From Fibrobacter sp. (lineage in GTDB: Bacteria > Fibrobacterota > Fibrobacteria > Fibrobacterales > Fibrobacteraceae): a stretch of 5,253 nucleotides of DNA. The stretch is taken from NCBI GenBank assembly GCA_021443065.1, contig JABUUR010000451.1:1-5253 (forward strand), given 5' to 3'. The number at the start of each line of letters is the position of its first letter. Within the stretch, counting starts at the first letter, position 1. Below are positions 5,245 through 5,253 of this stretch, piece by piece. The notes beneath the pieces are model-generated. The model did not search any database. It had not been told where the DNA came from and saw nothing but the letters and a program-made list of their open reading frames with translations. The position numbers were made by a program, and so were the translations under genes.

Positions 5245-5253
5245 GCTGGTCCC

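Overview
The window holds the assembly and export end of a cell-surface polysaccharide locus from a Gram-negative bacterium. An outer-membrane exporter (Wza-like), a chain-length regulator (Wzz/PCP-like) and a repeat-unit polymerase (Wzy-like) lie in one tight operon on the minus strand. A repeat-unit flippase (Wzx-like) on the plus strand converges on it. Together these are the four membrane components of a Wzx/Wzy-dependent pathway: the flippase moves lipid-linked repeat units across the inner membrane, the polymerase joins them, the PCP protein sets chain length, and the SLBB-domain exporter passes the chain through the outer membrane. No glycosyltransferase, initiating transferase or tyrosine kinase is present, so repeat-unit synthesis must be encoded elsewhere.

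Layout from left to right. Positions 1-54 are the 5' part of a tRNA-Leu (UAG anticodon) on the minus strand, cut by the window edge. A 42-bp gap carries a candidate tRNA promoter. The flippase gene (97-1353, plus) ends in a candidate intrinsic terminator that wraps around its stop codon. Its last 60 bp overlap, tail to tail, the 3' end of the polymerase gene (1294-2646, minus). Upstream of the polymerase gene on the minus strand come the chain-length gene (2650-3855; 3-nt gap) and the exporter gene (3862-5028; 6-nt gap). A candidate promoter and an imperfect dyad lie just upstream, around 5047-5092. The remaining right end (5111-5253) has no gene but holds three degenerate GTCAWCCCG-type elements and a near-perfect 13-bp inverted repeat.

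Organism: the outer-membrane exporter implies a diderm. The absence of strong Shine-Dalgarno sites at most starts, a TATCTTTG-like promoter box before the tRNA, the C-terminal hydrophobic helix of the exporter and the intergenic GTCATCCCG-type repeats all suggest the Fibrobacterota-Chlorobiota-Bacteroidota group, with Fibrobacter or a relative as my best guess. This is inference from style, not from a marker gene. Coding DNA looks moderately GC-rich by eye.

I do not see a novel biological system here. The most interesting points are the in-register convergent overlap, the terminator folded around a stop codon, a 13-bp promoter element shared by the tRNA and the export operon, the possible extra SLBB repeat in the exporter, and the repeat-bearing upstream region.
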